Notes under the pieces: generated by a model
What the model saw: the letters and a program-made list of their open reading frames with translations, nothing else
Databases searched by the model: none
What the model was told of the DNA's origin: nothing
Program-made: the position numbers and the translations under genes
Assembly: GCF_002259485.1 (NCBI RefSeq)
Contig: NZ_NPGA01000009.1
Location: 434,001-498,000 of the forward strand
DNA from: Rhodococcus sp. 14-1411-2a
GTDB taxonomy: Bacteria; Actinomycetota; Actinomycetes; Mycobacteriales; Mycobacteriaceae
Reading direction: 5' to 3'
DNA length: 64,000 nt
In this document: positions 60,420 through 64,000 of the stretch, one piece after another
Position numbering within the stretch: position 1 is the first letter of the stretch
How the letters are laid out: each line of letters begins with the position of its first letter

Positions 60420-61788
60420 TGAACGGCCTTTCCGTGGGGAGCGTGTAGCGCCGACCGCGGTCGCGGGCGGCGAGGGCGCTGACCAGAGTGATGGAACCGA
60501 TGCGGCCCAGGTACATCAGCACGATCAGGATCATCTGTCCCCACCCGGGCAACTGTGCGGTGATACCGGTCGACAGACCGACGGTGGCGAAGGCCGAAAC
60601 GACCTCGAACAGCAGGACGTCGAGGTCGAAGTCCGTGCCCGCCAGCAACGCGACGACCGGGAGCATGACCAACGCGACGCCGATCAGTGCCACGGTCAAC
60701 GCCTGACGTTGCACGCGCGCGTCGATCCGACGATCGAACACCGTCACCTCGCGGTCACCTCGGATCTCGGCCAGGATGACGAACAGCAGCAGTGCGAACG
60801 TGGTGACCTTGATGCCGCCTGCGGTTCCGCCGCTGCCACCACCGATGAACATCAGGACGTCGGTGACCAGCAGGGTCGCGTTGTCGACATCCGCGTAATC
60901 GACACTGTTGAACCCTGCGGTTCGGGGCATGATTCCCTGGAACGTCGCGACGAGCATCTTGTCCCAGAAGCCGAATCCTCCCAGCGTTCTGGACCACTCG
61001 AAGAGCATCACCACTGTCGGTCCGAGTACCAACAGAACTCCGGTGACGGTCAGCGTCAGTCGTGTGTGCAGCGACCAGCGGTGGGGCGATCGACCGCCCC
61101 TGGCTCGGGACCGAACTCGACGGGCGATCTCGAAGAGAACCGGAAATCCGATGCCGCCCAACACGACCGCGATCAACAGTGGGATGCAGATCCACGGATC
61201 GGTGGCGAACCCGATCATGTTGTCGCTGAACAACGCGAAGCCGGCATTGTTGAACGCGGAGACCGCATGAAAGGTCCCCAGCCACAGTGCACGACCGAGA
61301 GGCTCGTCGTATCCGAGAAAGAAGCGCGCCGCGAGGGCTGTCGCCACGACGCTCTCGATGATCAGACTGGTGCGGAACACGCCGATGACGACGCTTCGGA
61401 CATCACCCAGCCCCGAGGTGCGCACCTCCGCGGCCGCGTTGAGCCTGCCGCGCAGACCTATTCGATCGGCCAGGACCAGACCGACCAGGGACGCGATCGT
61501 CATGATCCCGAATCCGCCGATCTGAATCAGGGCAAGGATCACGCCCTGCCCGAATCCCGACCAGTACACCGGAGTGTCCACCACGATCAGGCCGGTCAGA
61601 CTGACGGCGGAGGTGGACGTGAACAACGCCTGCAGAAACCCGGTCTCGCTGCCGGGCACGGTCGCCGCCGGCAGCGACAGCACGCCCGCACCTATCGCGA
61701 TGGCGAGCGCGAACCCTGTGGCCATGACCCGAACCGGCGTCGGCCTGAAGATCGCGGACCATCGCGATGCCTGGTGAGCGTCTGTCAC
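60412..61788 (-). CDS. TrkH/KtrB-type potassium uptake channel subunit
   Basis: This 458-residue channel subunit has four M1-P-M2 repeats. Selectivity-loop sequences are TSTSAVSLTGL, AFNNAGFAL, RTAGFNSV and SAFATVGLSTG, and the intramembrane gate-like GGGSGGTAGGIKVT is present. It takes up potassium, probably driven by Na+ or H+ and controlled by the adjacent RCK protein. GTG 61788 appears leaderless, with TACTGT 7 bp upstream. Confidence 0.93.
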   Translation of the reverse strand: MTDAHQASRWSAIFRPTPVRVMATGFALAIAIGAGVLSLPAATVPGSETGFLQALFTSTSAVSLTGLIVVDTPVYWSGFGQGVILALIQIGGFGIMTIASLVGLVLADRIGLRGRLNAAAEVRTSGLGDVRSVVIGVFRTSLIIESVVATALAARFFLGYDEPLGRALWLGTFHAVSAFNNAGFALFSDNMIGFATDPWICIPLLIAVVLGGIGFPVLFEIARRVRSRARGGRSPHRWSLHTRLTLTVTGVLLVLGPTVVMLFEWSRTLGGFGFWDKMLVATFQGIMPRTAGFNSVDYADVDNATLLVTDVLMFIGGGSGGTAGGIKVTTFALLLFVILAEIRGDREVTVFDRRIDARVQRQALTVALIGVALVMLPVVALLAGTDFDLDVLLFEVVSAFATVGLSTGITAQLPGWGQMILIVLMYLGRIGSITLVSALAARDRGRRYTLPTERPFIG

Positions 61789-61795
61789 CCGAGAA

Positions 61796-61801
61796 ACAGT
61801 A
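61796..61801 (-). promoter_or_regulatory. Leaderless -10 box of the TrkH gene
   Basis: On the minus strand TACTGT (61801-61796) lies 7 bp before GTG 61788. There is no Shine-Dalgarno. Confidence 0.5.
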
Positions 61802-61846
61802 CGCTCCGCTTCGCGCCATGTGAGTGGAAGAGCCGCTTCGCGGCAC

Positions 61847-61886
61847 GTGCACGAAAACTCGTAGCAGAGGTCGAGTTTCCGTGCAC
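61847..61886. terminator. Hairpin after the dehydratase gene
   Basis: Arms of 15 bp (61847-61861 and 61872-61886) pair with one mismatch around a 10-nt loop. It follows the tandem repeat on the minus strand and probably ends the dehydratase transcript before the TrkH promoter. Confidence 0.5.
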
Positions 61887-61955
61887 CTGGGTCATTCCGC
61901 GGGCTCCACTCCCGCGCACCTGGGTCATTCCGCGGGCTCCACTCCCGCGCACCTG
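61883..61955 (-). repeat. Tandem hairpin repeats, copies 3 and 4
   Basis: Two identical 33-bp units (61883-61915, 61916-61948) and the first 7 bp of a third. On the minus strand each contains GCGGG-AGTGGAG-CCCGC followed by GGAATGACCC, the same element as at 97 and 48687 with a fully G-C stem. Perfect identity suggests recent duplication. Confidence 0.8.
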
Positions 61956-61959
61956 CGCG

Positions 61960-63159
61960 TCAGCGCACCACTACTTTTGCCACGGTCCACGCACGTCCCT
62001 GTTCGCTCAACGTGAAGCCCAGTCCCGGGCGCGCGGAGAGATGCATGCGCCCGTCTCGCGTCTCGAGATGCTCGTCGAACAGTGGGTCCAACCAGTCGAA
62101 GTGCTCCACCCACGTCTGCAGGGGATACACCGCCGCGAGGTGCAGATGGATCTCCATGGCGAAGTGCGGGGCGAGTTGCAGATTGTGGTGCTCTGCCAGC
62201 GTGGCCAACTTCAGGAACTGCGTGATTCCGCCGATTCGAGGAGCGTCGGGTTGCAGGATGTCGACCGAGCCGGCCTCGATGAGGCGGACGTGCTCGCCGA
62301 CGCTTGCCAGCATCTCTCCCGTCGCGATCGAGGTATCCAGGCTGCGAGCGAGCTGCGAATGCCCCTCGGCGTCGTAGGCGTCGAGGGGTTCCTCGATCCA
62401 CACGAGGTCGAATTGCTCCAGGATTCGGCCCATGCGCTGAGCGGTCGGGCGATCCCACTGCTGATTGGCGTCCACCATCAGCGGGACATCGTCACCGAGA
62501 AATTCGCGGACCGCCGTGACGCGGGCGATATCGGCACGCCAATCCGGCTGTCCCACCTTCAGTTTGATGCCGCCGATGCCGTTGGCCAGTGAGATGGCGG
62601 CGTTCTCCATGACCTCCTCGATGGGAGTGTGCAGAAAACCACCCGAGGTGTTGTACGTCTGCACCGAATCGCGCGCCGAGCCGATCAGTTTCGCCAGCGG
62701 CAACCCCGCACGCTTGGCTTTGAGATCCCACAGCGCGATGTCGATCGCGGCAATCGCCTGCGTCGCCACACCACTGCGGCCCACCGAGGCACCGGCCCAC
62801 ACCAGCTTGTTCCAGATCTTGCCGATGTCGTTCGGGTCCTCACCGATGAGGACCGGAGCAATCTCCTGGGCATGCGCAAACTGGGCGGGGCCGCCCGCAC
62901 GCTTGGAATAGCCGAAACCGATTCCCTCATGGCCCTGTTCGGTGCGAATCTCCGCGAACAGGAACACCACCTCGGTCATCGCCTTCTGCCGACCCGTGAG
63001 CACCTTGGCATCGCTGATCGGATTCTTCAGCGGCAACACGATCGAGGACAATGTCACCTCGACGATGCGGTCGAGGCTTGCAGCCCCGGCGGCCAGGGCC
63101 CTGACTGCGGCGTCCGGTGCGGCGAGGCCACTGCTGGGCTTTTCCGTTGCGATGGTCAT
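61960..63159 (-). CDS. Enolase-superfamily acid-sugar dehydratase (talarate/galactarate type)
   Basis: A 399-residue mandelate-racemase-type enzyme. The catalytic lysine motif is K199-L-K201 (GIKLKVGQ), metal ligands are D230, E256 and E282, and the second base is H332, with E352 further on. This spacing equals that of L-talarate/galactarate dehydratase as I recall it, shifted by four. It would dehydrate an aldarate or related acid sugar. AGGAG lies about 7 bp before ATG 63159. The next gene upstream is a 2-hydroxyacid dehydrogenase. Confidence 0.88.
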   Translation of the reverse strand: MTIATEKPSSGLAAPDAAVRALAAGAASLDRIVEVTLSSIVLPLKNPISDAKVLTGRQKAMTEVVFLFAEIRTEQGHEGIGFGYSKRAGGPAQFAHAQEIAPVLIGEDPNDIGKIWNKLVWAGASVGRSGVATQAIAAIDIALWDLKAKRAGLPLAKLIGSARDSVQTYNTSGGFLHTPIEEVMENAAISLANGIGGIKLKVGQPDWRADIARVTAVREFLGDDVPLMVDANQQWDRPTAQRMGRILEQFDLVWIEEPLDAYDAEGHSQLARSLDTSIATGEMLASVGEHVRLIEAGSVDILQPDAPRIGGITQFLKLATLAEHHNLQLAPHFAMEIHLHLAAVYPLQTWVEHFDWLDPLFDEHLETRDGRMHLSARPGLGFTLSEQGRAWTVAKVVVR

Positions 63160-63232
63160 CGTGCAACTCCTGAGTTCGTCGACTATGTTGCTTCCCAGCC
63201 TATTTCGGCGAACTATGCACGTCCAACACCTT

Positions 63233-64000
63233 TTACCGGCTCGACGATGCCGCCAAAGCATCGATGTTCGACGCGATATCGGCGACTCGGCCCACGAACG
63301 TGTGGTGCGTGACGCCCGACGAGTGGGGAGTCATCAGCACGTTGTCGAGTTCACGGAACGGCAGAGAACTCGGTTCGCCCACCCCGTCCGGCCCCGGGTA
63401 GCGGTACCAGACATCGATGGCAGCTGCGGCGATCTCGTTGCGAGACAGTGCGTCGAACAGAGGTTGTTCCTGCACCAAGGGCCCACGGCCGACGTTGACG
63501 AGTATCCCGTCCTCACCCAGCCTCCGAAGTTCCTCGGCACCGATCATCCCGCGAGTGTGCTCGTTCAACGGTGCGGAGACCACGAGAACATCCGCGAAAT
63601 CGGCGAGCCTCGTCAGATCCCTTGCATCAGCCACCCATTCGAGGCCCTCGTCCGGAACTCGTCCGCTGCCGGTGACCGCAGCACCGGTTGCCCCGTACGC
63701 CCGAAACAACTGCCACGTTTTTCGACCGATATGCCCGAAGCCGACAAATCCGATGCGAGCACCGCTCAGCGACAACGGTTGCGCGATGCTCGGGTCGTAG
63801 ACAGCGGTCGCGAACACTCCCTTGCGCAGCGCGCGGTCTTGTTGCAGAAACTGTCGTCGCAGCATCACCGTTGCTGCGACGACATACTCGGCGATCGACT
63901 GCTCGTGATGAAAGGTGTTGCACACCTGCACATCGGGACCCAAACCGGAACGATCGACGTTGTCCGTTCCAGCGCCTGCGACCTGCACCATACGCAGATT
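63233..64000 (-). CDS. D-2-hydroxyacid dehydrogenase (5' end beyond the window)
   Basis: At least 256 residues of an NAD-dependent 2-hydroxyacid dehydrogenase, with the N-terminus cut by the window edge. Visible parts are the NAD fold RIGFVGFGHIGRKTWQLFRA, the substrate arginine region LVNVGRGPLVQE and the catalytic histidine in LMTPHSSGVT. It probably belongs with the adjacent acid-sugar dehydratase in catabolism. The start cannot be seen. Confidence 0.88.
   Translation of the reverse strand, partial: NLRMVQVAGAGTDNVDRSGLGPDVQVCNTFHHEQSIAEYVVAATVMLRRQFLQQDRALRKGVFATAVYDPSIAQPLSLSGARIGFVGFGHIGRKTWQLFRAYGATGAAVTGSGRVPDEGLEWVADARDLTRLADFADVLVVSAPLNEHTRGMIGAEELRRLGEDGILVNVGRGPLVQEQPLFDALSRNEIAAAAIDVWYRYPGPDGVGEPSSLPFRELDNVLMTPHSSGVTHHTFVGRVADIASNIDALAASSSR

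Noticed and set aside
61883..61955. A CRISPR array
   Set aside because: Only two contiguous 33-bp units without distinct spacers and no cas genes.
1..64000. tRNA, rRNA, insertion sequence or prophage genes
   Set aside because: None seen. No transposase, integrase or cloverleaf-like sequence was found, though small RNA genes cannot be excluded by eye.

Overview
The window is high-GC actinobacterial DNA from a mycolic-acid-producing bacterium, most likely Rhodococcus/Rhodococcoides or a close Nocardiaceae relative. The evidence is an MmpL3-type mycolate exporter next to an NYN-domain protein, trmB, two GTPase-like proteins and GTP-dependent PEP carboxykinase, plus a methyltransferase / glycosyltransferase / 580-residue membrane protein trio. 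From memory, this order resembles the Rv0204c-Rv0211 and Rv0224c-Rv0226c regions of Mycobacterium tuberculosis. No rRNA, tRNA, CRISPR array, transposase or phage gene was seen.

Layout. (1) 1-5.1 kb: an amide/nitrile-type locus with a two-domain nitrilase-superfamily protein, an NCS1 permease, a MarR regulator and an unsecreted AmiC-like sensor. (2) 5.1-11 kb: flippase, large membrane protein, glycosyltransferase, methyltransferase and ROK sugar kinase. (3) 11-21 kb: pckA, a small acidic repeat protein, two GTPase-like proteins, trmB, NYN protein and mmpL3. (4) 21-31.3 kb: membrane and envelope-stress proteins (DUF2339, DUF1707), a GT4 glycosyltransferase, a NarL-type two-component system, an AI-2E-family transporter, a membrane adenylate cyclase and a UPF0104 membrane protein. 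(5) 31.4-36.4 kb: YceI, DUF3054, NhaA with a possible structured leader, a serine hydrolase and an APC permease. (6) 36.4-41.9 kb: a seven-gene arsenic operon. (7) 41.9-51.8 kb: a TauE/SafE transporter, a tandem pair of penicillin-binding-protein paralogues (one apparently dead), an ABC-F protein, an alpha/beta hydrolase and an acyl-CoA synthetase. (8) 51.8-59.8 kb: a polyol uptake and oxidation locus (SorC regulator, ABC transporter, two dehydrogenases). (9) 59.8-64 kb: Trk/Ktr potassium uptake, an enolase-superfamily acid-sugar dehydratase and a 2-hydroxyacid dehydrogenase cut by the window edge.

The most distinctive signals are regulatory. Many genes look leaderless, with a TAnnnT -10 box 6-8 bp before the start codon. 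One palindromic TAAATTTA appears to drive two divergent leaderless genes from a 16-bp gap. In two places the -10 box is built on the TAG stop codon of the preceding gene. An apparent leaderless 8-codon ORF is coupled to a permease. A short hairpin repeat occurs in four copies whose stem covaries A-T / G-T / G-C. Most operons are tightly packed with 4-bp ATGA or GTGA overlaps.
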